The translations under genes and the position numbers were made by a program. This document shows, piece after piece, positions 40,156 to 48,393 of a stretch of 64,000 nucleotides of DNA. The stretch covers positions 142,743-206,742 of the forward strand of contig NZ_LUHJ01000074.1 of assembly GCF_001597745.1 (NCBI RefSeq), written 5' to 3'. The first letter of the stretch is position 1; the number at the start of each line of letters is the position of its first letter. Below the pieces are notes generated by a model. It had not been told where the DNA came from. It searched no databases and saw nothing but the letters and a program-made list of their open reading frames with translations. The stretch comes from Anabaena sp. 4-3. Its GTDB lineage: Bacteria; Cyanobacteriota; Cyanobacteriia; Cyanobacteriales; Nostocaceae.

Positions 40156-41133
40156 ATGATGAACAATTTTTTTTGTGCAGAAGAATCTTGTCAAGCGAAA
40201 GAAGACCTTATTGGTACAGCATTAAATCGCCAATACTATGTTTTAATCGAAGTTCCACCACCTTGGACATCTCAACCCTTAAACTCAAAAGGAATTACCA
40301 AGAAACTACAAAATTTGCAATCAACTATTGATGAGTCTGAATGTTCTTTGAGGTTGGTATTTATTTACAATGCCAATTATTATCAAATTGGACAAACTCA
40401 CCTAATTATCTATTATCAGGCAGAAGAATTATCTTCAGGGTATAGCAAGAAAGAATATATCCTATCAGATATTGATGATGCAGTACCAATTATAGAAAAT
40501 TGTATCAACAATGAACTGTTTGTAGACGTTGAAGATACCAACATTCAAACTAGAGACTTGTTAGTGTGTACTCATGGTAGTCATGATAAATGCTGCGCTA
40601 AATATGGGATTCCTTTTTATCGTCAAGCCTTAGCAACAGTAGCCAATTTATCATTATCTCATGTTCGAGTTTGGCAAAGTAGTCATTTTGGTGGACATCG
40701 CTTTGCACCCACTATGATTGACCTGCCTACAGCAAGATACTACGGTAGATTAGACCAAAAATCTTTCATTTCTATTTTGACACAAACTGGAGATATCCAA
40801 TCTTTAAAAAGTGTCTATCGTGGTTGGGGAATTTTACCTTGGCAAGTGCAAATATTAGAAAGAGAGTTGATGTTAAAATACGGCTGGGATTGGTTTAATT
40901 ACCAAGTTAAAGGTTGTGTAATTGAACAAAACGAAGATGAGACTTTTAACCAAGTAGAGATAACTTTCATTACTCCTGATGATCTGGTTAATCATTATAG
41001 ATGTAATGTAATTGAAGATGAAAGCAAAACTTTGTTTTTCCGTAGTCAATGTGGACAGGATGAATTAATAAAGTTTTCTCAATTTTCTATCACGGATTTG
41101 GGAAAAGTTAATAAAAACTTAGTGACAGTTTAG
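40156..41133 (+). CDS. Suc_Fer/Apd1-like thioredoxin-fold [2Fe-2S] protein
   Basis: The 325-residue protein belongs to the sucrase/ferredoxin-like family (Suc_Fer-like). Its hallmark segments are CTHGSHDKCCAKYG (Cys138, Cys146, Cys147) and SSHFGGHRFAPT (His177, His181). Eukaryotic members such as yeast Apd1 bind a [2Fe-2S] cluster through two Cys and two His, and the HxGGH arrangement seen here corresponds to the His pair. It has no signal peptide and is probably cytoplasmic. Lying between an exporter and a ferric-siderophore-binding protein, it may reduce the iron of the imported siderophore; this is inference. Two adjacent ATGs could start it (MM). Confidence 0.85.
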   Translation: MMNNFFCAEESCQAKEDLIGTALNRQYYVLIEVPPPWTSQPLNSKGITKKLQNLQSTIDESECSLRLVFIYNANYYQIGQTHLIIYYQAEELSSGYSKKEYILSDIDDAVPIIENCINNELFVDVEDTNIQTRDLLVCTHGSHDKCCAKYGIPFYRQALATVANLSLSHVRVWQSSHFGGHRFAPTMIDLPTARYYGRLDQKSFISILTQTGDIQSLKSVYRGWGILPWQVQILERELMLKYGWDWFNYQVKGCVIEQNEDETFNQVEITFITPDDLVNHYRCNVIEDESKTLFFRSQCGQDELIKFSQFSITDLGKVNKNLVTV

Positions 41134-41187
41134 TTTACAGTAAAACAAGTTGTATGTGGGTTGTGAATTTAGCCCATAATTAAGAAA

Positions 41188-42171
41188 ATGTCAAGTAAAA
41201 AAAATCTATTTATCAGGGTGTTTACCCTCCGGCATTGCCGACTTAGTTATCAACAGATTAAGTTAATTCTATTCAGCGTCATCACAGCTTTAATAGTTAT
41301 TGGTTGTGGAGTAAGTAATCCAAAATCTGTCACTCTCAAAGCTGAAAATACCACTTCGCAAGTGCGAGTAGTAAAACACGCTATGGGTGAAACAAAAGTA
41401 CCTATACATCCACAGCGAGTAGTTGTCTTAGGTGGCTTAGACAATGTTTTAGCTTTAGGAGTAAAACCAATTGCATCTACAACATTAGGCGATTATAATT
41501 TTCCTGATTACTTAGAAGATTTAACAATAGGAATCGAAAAAATTGGTACTAATGGTCAACCCAATTTAGAAAAAATTTTATATCTCAAACCAGACTTAAT
41601 ATTAGGTCTTTCTTGGGATGCTAAACTGTATGGGCAACTATCCCAAATTGCCCCAACAATTTTAGCAGATGAAGACAGAGAATGGAAATATTGGTTAAAA
41701 AAATACGCAGAAGCACTGGGAAAAACAGCAAAGGCTGAACAATTATTGCAAGCATATAATCAAAAAATAGAGATTCTGCGTCAAACAATGGGAGAAAACC
41801 TTGACCAAACAAAAGTCTCTTTAGTTAATTTTTGGGCTAATTATACTCGTCTTTATATGAATGAATCCTTTGGTGGGTCAATCCTCAAAGAAATTGGTTT
41901 ACCTCGACCTAAATATGAAGATAAAGATAAACATCAGGAAAACATTTCTTTAGAATTAATTCCTCAAATCGGTGGGGATGTGATTTTTTTAATTCTGGGA
42001 GGACATAATGAATTAAGGTTAAAACAATTCACAAATCATCCTTTGTGGTCACGTTTACAAGCTGTACAACAAAATCGTGTTTATCCAGTTTCAGGTGACA
42101 CCTGGATTGCTGCATGGGGACTGATTGGTGCTAATCGAGTTTTAGATGACTTGTTAAATTATTTGCCTTGA
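41188..42171 (+). CDS. Lipoprotein ferric-siderophore ABC substrate-binding protein (FecB/FepB-like)
   Basis: The 327-residue protein has a basic N-terminus, a hydrophobic segment and a lipobox (VIGC, Cys near 54), so the mature protein is a lipoprotein in the periplasm. The mature part is a type III periplasmic-binding fold of the FecB/FepB/BtuF kind, with PQRVVVLGGLDNVLALGVKPIA at the start and PDLILGLSWD in the first lobe. Its role would be to pass the ferric siderophore from the receptor to an inner-membrane permease. No permease or ATPase gene is adjacent, so it must borrow one from elsewhere. An unusually long N-terminal extension precedes the lipobox; the true start could be further in. 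Confidence 0.92.
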   Translation: MSSKKNLFIRVFTLRHCRLSYQQIKLILFSVITALIVIGCGVSNPKSVTLKAENTTSQVRVVKHAMGETKVPIHPQRVVVLGGLDNVLALGVKPIASTTLGDYNFPDYLEDLTIGIEKIGTNGQPNLEKILYLKPDLILGLSWDAKLYGQLSQIAPTILADEDREWKYWLKKYAEALGKTAKAEQLLQAYNQKIEILRQTMGENLDQTKVSLVNFWANYTRLYMNESFGGSILKEIGLPRPKYEDKDKHQENISLELIPQIGGDVIFLILGGHNELRLKQFTNHPLWSRLQAVQQNRVYPVSGDTWIAAWGLIGANRVLDDLLNYLP

Positions 42172-42274
42172 ATAAAAAAATTGCTGGATTGCGGGGTTGA
42201 CAAACAGAGCAAACGCATTTAATTTTTATCAAACTAAATTAAAAGTATTTAACAACTAGAAAAAACAATTTAAT

Positions 42275-43045
42275 GTGATGAAATCAAACATATCAAGTTA
42301 CAACTCTTGGGTAACTTGCCCCAAGCAAAATCCTTTGGCGGCTTTGCGTTTATTTTGTTTTCCTTATGCGGGTGGTAGTTCTTTGATTTTTCGCCCTTGG
42401 TGTGACTTTTTACCTGCATCTGTAGAAGTTTGTGCAATTGAAATTCCCGGACGAGGGAAGCAAATCAACTTAGCACCATTTAATCAACTAGAGCCGCTTG
42501 TGGATGCGATCGCCTCCTTTATCCACCCATATTTAGATAAACCATTCGCATTCTTCGGTCACAGTATGGGTGGGTTAGTAAGCTTTGAGTTAGCCCGTCT
42601 ACTTCGTAAAAAGTATAGTTTTAGCCCCGTTCACCTATTTATATCTGGTCGTCGCGCCCCACACATTCCCGATTTAGAGCCACCAATTCATAGCCTCCCC
42701 GAACCTGCTTTTATAGAAGAACTGCGTCATCTTAACGGTACACCACAGGCAGTATTAGAAAATGCAGAATTAATGCAGCTATTTCTGCCAATACTCAGGG
42801 CTGATTTTGCTGTATTGGAAACTTATATTTATACTCCTGAACCACCTTTAGAATGTCCCATTACTGTTTTTGGGGGATTACAAGATTCCAGGGTTGGTTG
42901 TGACGAACTGCAAGCATGGCAAGAGCAGACAGAGGCTGATTTTAATTTATATATGTTTCCCGGCGACCACTTTTTTCTGCATTCTGCCCAATCTTTGTTA
43001 CTAAAAAATTTGGCTGAATCTTTGACACCTAATTTACCTACATAA
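42275..43045 (+). CDS. Type II thioesterase (GrsT/SrfD-like)
   Basis: The 256-residue alpha/beta hydrolase has the family start LRLFCFPYAGGSS, nucleophile Ser97 in GHSMGG and catalytic His232 in GDHFF. Type II thioesterases free carrier proteins that carry wrong or stalled acyl groups in NRPS and PKS lines. It is the only thioesterase in view and is encoded apart from the assembly line, on the opposite strand among the uptake genes. It probably serves the 1-35180 cluster. GTG 42275 and ATG 42278 are equally possible starts; no clear ribosome-binding site is seen. Confidence 0.94.
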   Translation: MMKSNISSYNSWVTCPKQNPLAALRLFCFPYAGGSSLIFRPWCDFLPASVEVCAIEIPGRGKQINLAPFNQLEPLVDAIASFIHPYLDKPFAFFGHSMGGLVSFELARLLRKKYSFSPVHLFISGRRAPHIPDLEPPIHSLPEPAFIEELRHLNGTPQAVLENAELMQLFLPILRADFAVLETYIYTPEPPLECPITVFGGLQDSRVGCDELQAWQEQTEADFNLYMFPGDHFFLHSAQSLLLKNLAESLTPNLPT

Positions 43046-43080
43046 ATTTTAGATGAAAACAACTATTATAAATAAGCTGA

Positions 43081-43878
43081 ATGTCTAACCGAAATAGTAA
43101 TCATTTTTGTACAAGCATCGGAAACTACGCTCACCACCATAGAAGTTGTTTTGTTGGTATTTTGAACACAAAAAATGATTGGTTTTGCCAGCAATACTTT
43201 GTGTGTTTGCTTGCCATGTTCATGGTCGGTTATTCTTTGCCTACAATTGCATCAGAAGCAAATCCTAGTCAAGCTGATGAATTAGAAATATTACAAACTA
43301 ATATTACACAAAATGATTTCAAAATTATCGAACGATTAGTTACTATTGCCGAGCGGAATTCTTCTGAGGTACTAGAGGCAAAATCTGCTATGGGATGGCG
43401 TGCTTTTCAAGACGTTGTATCTATAGAATTATCCCCTTCTCTGACTACTACCAATTACAACTCACCTGATGATCCTGAAGAAAGGGAAAGTAGTTTTTAC
43501 TTCAGCATTTCCCTTGATCCCATGAAGTTAATTAGTGCTTTTCAAAAAAAACCAATATTTAAAGCTCGTTTGCATGAAGCCAAGCAGCAGAAACGATTAG
43601 CTGTGATTCGCTACTACTTGGCTTATCTCCAGGCTCGTCAAGCAGTCAAAATCGCAGCTTATCGTATGCAAAATTTCACAAATAGTCAGCGTATTGCTAG
43701 CCTGAATTCTCAAACCAACCCTCCCCACAGTCTGAAAAGTCTTGCCAATGCTGACTATGTAGCAGCAGCAACAGAAATGCTCAACAGTAATGCACAGGAA
43801 CAAGCAGCTTTGGCAGAATTGGCAGCTTGTGTTGGTTTATCTACATCGGCAATGATGACTGTGATCAATGGGCGTTAA
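43081..43878 (+). CDS. Secreted or membrane-anchored hypothetical protein, possibly a TolC-family half
   Basis: The 265-residue protein has a long polar N-terminus and then one hydrophobic segment (about 42-58) ending near TIASEA, like a late signal peptide or anchor. The rest is mainly helical. The segments AERNSSEVLEAKSAMGWRAF, LAYLQARQAVKIAAYRMQ and ANADYVAAATEMLNSNAQEQAALAELAACVGLS recall the long helices of TolC-type outer-membrane efflux proteins, but the length is only about half of a TolC. It follows the thioesterase gene by 36 bp and may belong to the same operon, perhaps helping siderophore export. I am not sure of the family. Confidence 0.55.
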   Translation: MSNRNSNHFCTSIGNYAHHHRSCFVGILNTKNDWFCQQYFVCLLAMFMVGYSLPTIASEANPSQADELEILQTNITQNDFKIIERLVTIAERNSSEVLEAKSAMGWRAFQDVVSIELSPSLTTTNYNSPDDPEERESSFYFSISLDPMKLISAFQKKPIFKARLHEAKQQKRLAVIRYYLAYLQARQAVKIAAYRMQNFTNSQRIASLNSQTNPPHSLKSLANADYVAAATEMLNSNAQEQAALAELAACVGLSTSAMMTVINGR

Positions 43879-43890
43879 TCAAAGTCTCGT

Positions 43891-43956
43891 GTAGGGTGCG
43901 TCAGAAGCGATAATTGGGTAAAAAACAACGGATTTTAAACATCTGACGCACCCTAC
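43891..43956. mobile_element. 66-bp MITE-like palindrome
   Basis: Perfect 15-bp terminal inverted repeats, GTAGGGTGCGTCAGA (43891-43905) and TCTGACGCACCCTAC (43942-43956), flank 36 bases of AT-rich DNA. A second, interrupted copy starts at 45355. The element lies just after the last gene of the uptake group. Confidence 0.75.
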
Positions 43957-44153
43957 TAATGTGCCAGTGGCGTAAGTCCCAAATTAGGACTAAGAAATTT
44001 AGCCAAAAAGTTACTAATCATTCAGATTTTCAGGGAATAGAAACACAAAATCAGTAAGGGGGCTTGCTATTGCATCCCTCGTGATTCCAGTTTTTCCCCC
44101 TAGAATGGCTGGGACTGATGTTTTTTCCTGCTGGGAAAGTTTGATGGTTGCAG

Positions 44154-44426
44154 ATGAATACAGGAATAATCGAACCTTACAGTGATGGATTTTTAGAAGT
44201 ATTACCAGAGGGTGAAGACAGCGACTATTGGCAGATTGTGGCCATACATATTAATGGCCAAGCCTACTGTCCTACACCTCAGCTTTATCGTTCAGAAAAA
44301 CTCGCATTAGCAAAAGCGGCACAAATTTATGATTGGCTAGTTGAACATCCACCAGAAATCAGTCATGGGGTTTGCTATTGTTCTCTATTGAAACTGATTC
44401 TCTGGCAACAACCAAAGCTATGTTAG
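44154..44426 (+). CDS. Small hypothetical protein
   Basis: About 90 residues from ATG 44154 (MNTGIIEPYSDGFLEVLPEG); a TTG two codons upstream is less likely. The acidic start, GEDSDYWQIVAIHINGQAY and the helix KLALAKAAQIYDWLVEHPPE look like a real coding sequence. The last 25 residues after EISHG look unlike the rest. A second open frame (44372-44647) overlaps in another phase and contains protein-like sequence (NPHSGDRWRFGYFYNP), so the original gene may have been longer and frameshifted near 44375. Function unknown. Confidence 0.5.
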   Translation: MNTGIIEPYSDGFLEVLPEGEDSDYWQIVAIHINGQAYCPTPQLYRSEKLALAKAAQIYDWLVEHPPEISHGVCYCSLLKLILWQQPKLC

Positions 44427-44878
44427 GTGAAGCGGAGGTGATGCGCCTGGAAATGGTCTGCAATCCACATTCAGGCGATCGCTGGCGGTTTGGTTACTTC
44501 TACAATCCTCAGCTTGATTTTTATCCCCGTCGTCTACACCATTTAACTGCGTTGGGCAGGAAAGCCCGCCCTTCTGTATGCTTGATCAAACCATGCAAAA
44601 AAATTTCGTTTTGTTTGGGGTCGAAATCGCTTGACTTTTTGCTCTAGGAGTGATATTTTTATAATGGGAATGCGTGCTTACAAAAAAATTTTGCTCACAC
44701 CCGATTATGTATGATGTCATTATCTTACCACGTTCACCCCGACCTCAACCCCAAAATCAAAAAATTTTTTTGATAAAAACTTATAAAAAATCTAGACAAG
44801 AATAACTGAAACTTATTAATCGCAGAAAACAACTGACTTTTATAAAGATAATAGTACCAGAAAGGAGAGGTAATACAG

Positions 44879-45259
44879 ATGGCAGAGGCTAAAAACGTAC
44901 TTGGTACAGACTTAGAAGTTTGCTGTACTTCGCCCATGACTGGGTTTTACCGTGATGGGTTTTGTTCTACAGGTGCTTATGATGTCGGAATGCACGTTGT
45001 TTGCGCTCAAGTCACGGCAGAATTTTTAGAGTTCACTAAATCACGAGGTAACGACCTCAGCACACCTGTTCCTGAGTATAATTTTCCTGGATTAAGGCCG
45101 GGCGATCGCTGGTGTTTATGTGCATCTCGTTGGCAAGAAGCCTTAGAAGCTGGGGTAGCTCCTCCGGTTGTGCTTGCAGCCACCCACGCTAGAGCCTTGG
45201 AAGTCTGTAATTTAGCAGATTTAAAAAAACACGCTCTCAAAGCTAAAGACGAGATTTAA
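44879..45259 (+). CDS. DUF2237 family protein
   Basis: The 126-residue protein matches the DUF2237 pattern: GTDLEVCCTSPMTGFYRDGFC at the start, GMHVVCAQVTAEFLEFTKSRGNDLS in the middle, and FPGLRPGDRWCLCASRW followed by ATHARALEVC. The conserved cysteines and DRWCLC suggest a compact soluble protein. The family has no established function. A strong ribosome-binding site (GGAGAGG) precedes the ATG. It looks like a single-gene unit with a repeat-filled downstream region. Confidence 0.9.
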   Translation: MAEAKNVLGTDLEVCCTSPMTGFYRDGFCSTGAYDVGMHVVCAQVTAEFLEFTKSRGNDLSTPVPEYNFPGLRPGDRWCLCASRWQEALEAGVAPPVVLAATHARALEVCNLADLKKHALKAKDEI

Positions 45260-45328
45260 CGAGATTTTAAGTGAACACTGGTAAACTACAGAAAACTTAG
45301 GGGTTGAGCAAATTTCAAGCCATGCCCA

Positions 45329-45360
45329 CCCTACAAAAATTGTTATGGTCTTTTGTAGGG
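45329..45360. repeat. CCCTACAAAA/TTTTGTAGGG inverted repeat
   Basis: A perfect 10-bp inverted repeat (45329-45338 and 45351-45360) with a 12-base loop. Its right arm overlaps the left end of the interrupted MITE-like copy that begins at 45355. Confidence 0.55.
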
Positions 45361-45410
45361 TGCGTCAGAAGAGATAATTTGGTCAAGTTGAACAGATTTT
45401 CAACATCTGA

Positions 45411-45571
45411 TGTCATGTCCGTTTAAATAATTATCATATCTGTTGGGGTAGGGAACAGGGAACGGGGAACAGGGAACAGGCAACAGGCAACAGGGAACGG
45501 GGAACAGGCAACAGGGAAGAAGAAAATATCAGCATCGAAAACTTATCATAAGTAATTAGCCGGACATGATA
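45411..45571. mobile_element. 161-bp nested MITE-like insertion with 3-bp target duplication
   Basis: The insert has imperfect 11-bp terminal inverted repeats, TGTCATGTCCG and CGGACATGATA (10 of 11 match). It is flanked on both sides by TGA (45408-45410 and 45572-45574), consistent with a target duplication. Its centre is a tandem array of GGAACAG/GGCAACA-type heptamers. Confidence 0.6.
45451..45517. repeat. Heptamer tandem repeat (GGAACAG type)
   Basis: About nine imperfect copies of a 7-base unit (GGGAACA, GGCAACA variants) lie inside the nested element. This is typical of the short tandemly repeated repetitive sequences of heterocystous cyanobacteria. Confidence 0.75.
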
Positions 45572-45590
45572 TGACGCACGCTACTAACTG

Positions 45591-45719
45591 ATATCTTGCA
45601 CCATTCTCAATAACCGTAGGGCGATGCACTGTCCACAACGTAAAAATAAGGGTTAGAGCGTATTTTCAGCAGTGCATCGCCTGAGTTTATTTGCAATAAA
45701 GCAACTGGTGCAAGATGTA
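45591..45719. mobile_element. 129-bp palindromic element with two nested inverted repeats
   Basis: The outer arms ATCTTGCACCA (45593-45603) and TGGTGCAAGAT (45706-45716) are perfect. An inner pair, GGCGATGCACTG (45620-45631) and CAGTGCATCGCC (45670-45681), is a perfect 12-bp inverted repeat. A relative with the same outer end but a different inner palindrome lies at 48087-48210. Confidence 0.6.
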
Positions 45720-45819
45720 AGCTAATGTGCTAGTGAGGTACAGTCAATGGACGCAGATATACGCAGATATACACAGATAAATTTATATTTGATTAGACTA
45801 GAAACCGCTATTTTGAATT

Positions 45820-45843
45820 AAAAAGAGTGAGCAATGCTCACTC
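45820..45843 (-). terminator. Rho-independent terminator of the FAD/Rieske gene
   Basis: On the minus strand GAGTGAGC, a 3-base loop and GCTCACTC are followed by five T residues. It lies 30 bp after the stop codon of the oxidoreductase gene. Confidence 0.8.
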
Positions 45844-45873
45844 AAAATATAATGAGGAAAATCTGATTGCAAG

Positions 45874-47394
45874 TTAAATTTCTGCTAAAGCATCAATAGC
45901 TGGCCCGTTGATGACTTTACCTTGGGCATTAAAGCGCGAACCGTGACAGGGACAATCCCATGTTTGTTCGGAAGAATTCCAACTGACAATACAATTGAGA
46001 TGGGTACAAACTGCGGAATGTTGGTGTAGTTTACCGCTTTGATCACGATAGGCAGCGATTTTATTTAAACCACTTCTGACTACTGCGCCTGTACCGGGGG
46101 CAATTTTTTCTACATTGTCTACTTCTCCTGGTGTCACCCAGTCTAAATATTGAGAAGCTACGTTAATATTTTCTGAGATAAAATCACCAACTGCACCGAC
46201 TCTAGCCCTTGAGGGATCATAAACTTCTGCCCAGGTGTTTTTTCTCCCCAAAATCATATCTGATAACAAAATTCCGGCAATTGTACCGTGAGTCATCCCT
46301 AAACCAGAGTCACCTGTAGCGATGTAGATATTATCTGTGTCAAAGGGGTTTTTACCAATGTAGGCGATGCCATCATCAGCGTTCATTACTTGACCTGACC
46401 AACGATATAAAATATCTTCTACCATTGGGAAGCGTTCTTGTGTCCACTGCTGGAGTTTGGCATAACGAGCATCAGCATCGTCAGCTTGTCCGGTTTTATG
46501 GTCTTCACCACCGACTATTAAGATATCATATTGCTCATCTAGATTTTGTAGACGCACGTAATGGTAAGGGTCGAGGGTATCCCAATATAATGCTTGAGTC
46601 ACCGAACCACGAGGCACTTTTGCACCAATGACAAAGGTGATGTAAGCAGCTTGCTTGAAGTGCATAGTAGCTAAGTTGCTAATAGGTGAGTTGGTTGCTA
46701 CTACTACAGCGTCAGCAGTTACTACTTTACCGTTGCTGGTTTCCACACGGGCTGTTGCACCACCTTGGATTTTTTCGACGTGGGTGTTAGTATAAATTCT
46801 ACCGCCATAATTTTCTATGGCTGCAACTAATCCTGTGAGATATTTGAGTGGGTCAAATTGCCCTTGTTGGGGAAAGCGTAGACATACGCCTGTGTCAAAA
46901 CCTGTGAGTGGTGCTTGTTTGACAAGTTCGACATTAGTCAGTCCAGCACGATGGGCGGCGGCCAATTCTCGCTGCATTTCGTCTAAGGACTGAAGGTCGG
47001 GCGGAAACAGATAGCCGTTTAGTCTGGTAAAATCACAATTGATATGTTCTTGGGTGGCGATCGCTTCTATCGTATTAATTGCTGTCAGATGACTTTCGGC
47101 AATTAATTTAGCACGTTCTTCTCCGTGCATGTCCTCTAGTTCATAGTAGCGATAACTCAACACGTTGGATAAATGTGCTGTAGTGCGTTCTGTTTGTCCT
47201 CCACCTACAGCCCCATCATCTAATACTACTACAGATTTACCGGCACGAGAAAGCATATAGGCGGTTGACATCCCCGCTATCCCTGCACCTACAATACAAA
47301 CATCTGCATGGGTGTTTTCTATCAGTTCTGGTTGTACTGGTACGTTTGCCGTTGTCATCCACACAGAAATAGTTTTTCCAGAATCACTTTGCAT
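45874..47394 (-). CDS. FAD-dependent oxidoreductase with C-terminal Rieske domain
   Basis: The 506-residue protein has an N-terminal DAO-type FAD domain ([21 protein letters not shown] at about 32; motif [11 protein letters not shown]) and a C-terminal Rieske domain. The [2Fe-2S] ligands are visible: Cys463-x-His465 and Cys481-x-x-His484, with Cys468 and Cys483 able to form the usual disulfide. Similar fusions are common in cyanobacteria and other bacteria and are annotated only as oxidoreductases; the substrate is unknown. It is a single-gene unit with its own terminator. Nothing links it to the siderophore cluster apart from location. Confidence 0.93.
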   Translation of the reverse strand: MQSDSGKTISVWMTTANVPVQPELIENTHADVCIVGAGIAGMSTAYMLSRAGKSVVVLDDGAVGGGQTERTTAHLSNVLSYRYYELEDMHGEERAKLIAESHLTAINTIEAIATQEHINCDFTRLNGYLFPPDLQSLDEMQRELAAAHRAGLTNVELVKQAPLTGFDTGVCLRFPQQGQFDPLKYLTGLVAAIENYGGRIYTNTHVEKIQGGATARVETSNGKVVTADAVVVATNSPISNLATMHFKQAAYITFVIGAKVPRGSVTQALYWDTLDPYHYVRLQNLDEQYDILIVGGEDHKTGQADDADARYAKLQQWTQERFPMVEDILYRWSGQVMNADDGIAYIGKNPFDTDNIYIATGDSGLGMTHGTIAGILLSDMILGRKNTWAEVYDPSRARVGAVGDFISENINVASQYLDWVTPGEVDNVEKIAPGTGAVVRSGLNKIAAYRDQSGKLHQHSAVCTHLNCIVSWNSSEQTWDCPCHGSRFNAQGKVINGPAIDALAEI

Positions 47395-48393
47395 AGAGCT
47401 TTTATGATTATGAACTCCCTGCTAGCAATGAGAAAATTTTGCATTTTTCTGCACTGACACTAGCAAGGTTGAGCCTGACTTAATACTATTTACTTGTGGA
47501 ATTTTAGACGGTTATTTTTGTTGAATATATCTATAGTTCGATAGAATTAGATAATCTACTTTAATGAGGATGTAATACTAAGATTTTTTTTGATAAGTGA
47601 TTATGTTCTGGCGGTTGAAAAAATTTTCCTCTCCATCTCAATAATATCTATAAACATAGCTACACCATTAATAATTAATTATTTCTGGCGACAATTTTGA
47701 TTAAATATAGGCATCTAATTTGATGTTTAAATTATTTGTATTTTTGGCTTTATATAGCTTACATGAATCAATGGTTTATCGGGTTGATTTATACCTCATA
47801 TCATCGGGAAATGCGCTTAATTCGTAACTGTAGCAATATTATATATCACATTCAACCTATGTATTAAACACAACATTAACTAGAATTTATATGAGAATTT
47901 TGCACATCTATAGATTTTTTATATGTTGATCATATATCCAGTAAATCTATAGGAATAGGGGAGTAAAGAGTGCTGACTAAAAATTACTCGCCTCTAGGTT
48001 CTAACTTGATACTACAAAAGTGCAATTAAAAATGTAAAATTTTATTGATTTATTTTTGAGATTGTAAATTACTGATAAATATTATCATATCTTGCACCAT
48101 TCTCAATCAGAATAGGTGGGCATTGCTATCAATACAATGCTCAGGATTTGAGGGCATCTCAAGCAACGCCCACCCTAAAAATTTTCAACAAGCAACTCTT
48201 GCAAGATGTGTATAAGCAAAAGTAGAGATGACTGACTCGGCAGACGGCTGAGTTATCAAATTATATATATATTTTGATAGATATAAAGTTTAATAAATCA
48301 AGGTATTCTATATAACGCCAAAAAATATATGTTAAATGTAAAACATACATAATAACTATTGCCATTTCAATAAATGCGGTTTTAGAGATATCA
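47395..48393. other. 999-bp AT-rich intergenic region
   Basis: No gene longer than a few dozen codons is convincing on either strand. The only structured item is the palindromic element at 48087-48210. The region must contain the promoters of the FAD/Rieske gene (leftward) and the histidine kinase gene (rightward). Confidence 0.6.
48087..48210. mobile_element. Palindromic element related to 45591-45719
   Basis: It begins ATATCTTGCACCATTCTCAA, the same as the copy at 45591, and ends with AGCAACT and TGCAAGATGT as that copy does. Its inner inverted repeat is different: GGTGGGCATTGCT near 48116 and AGCAACGCCCACC near 48162, with one mismatch. Confidence 0.55.

Larger units (their letters stand above)
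45355..45585. mobile_element. Second copy of the 43891 MITE-like element, split by an insertion
   Basis: The left end GTAGGGTGCGTCAGA (45355-45369) is identical to that at 43891. Its internal part continues to ACATCTGA (45403-45410), then is interrupted. The right end resumes at 45572 as TGACGCACGCTAC, one mismatch from the intact end. The interruption is 45411-45571. Confidence 0.65.

Noticed and set aside
45874..47394. FAD/Rieske oxidoreductase as tailoring enzyme of the siderophore
   Set aside because: It has its own terminator, opposite orientation to the uptake genes and is separated from them by several repeats and unrelated genes; similar fusions occur without NRPS clusters.
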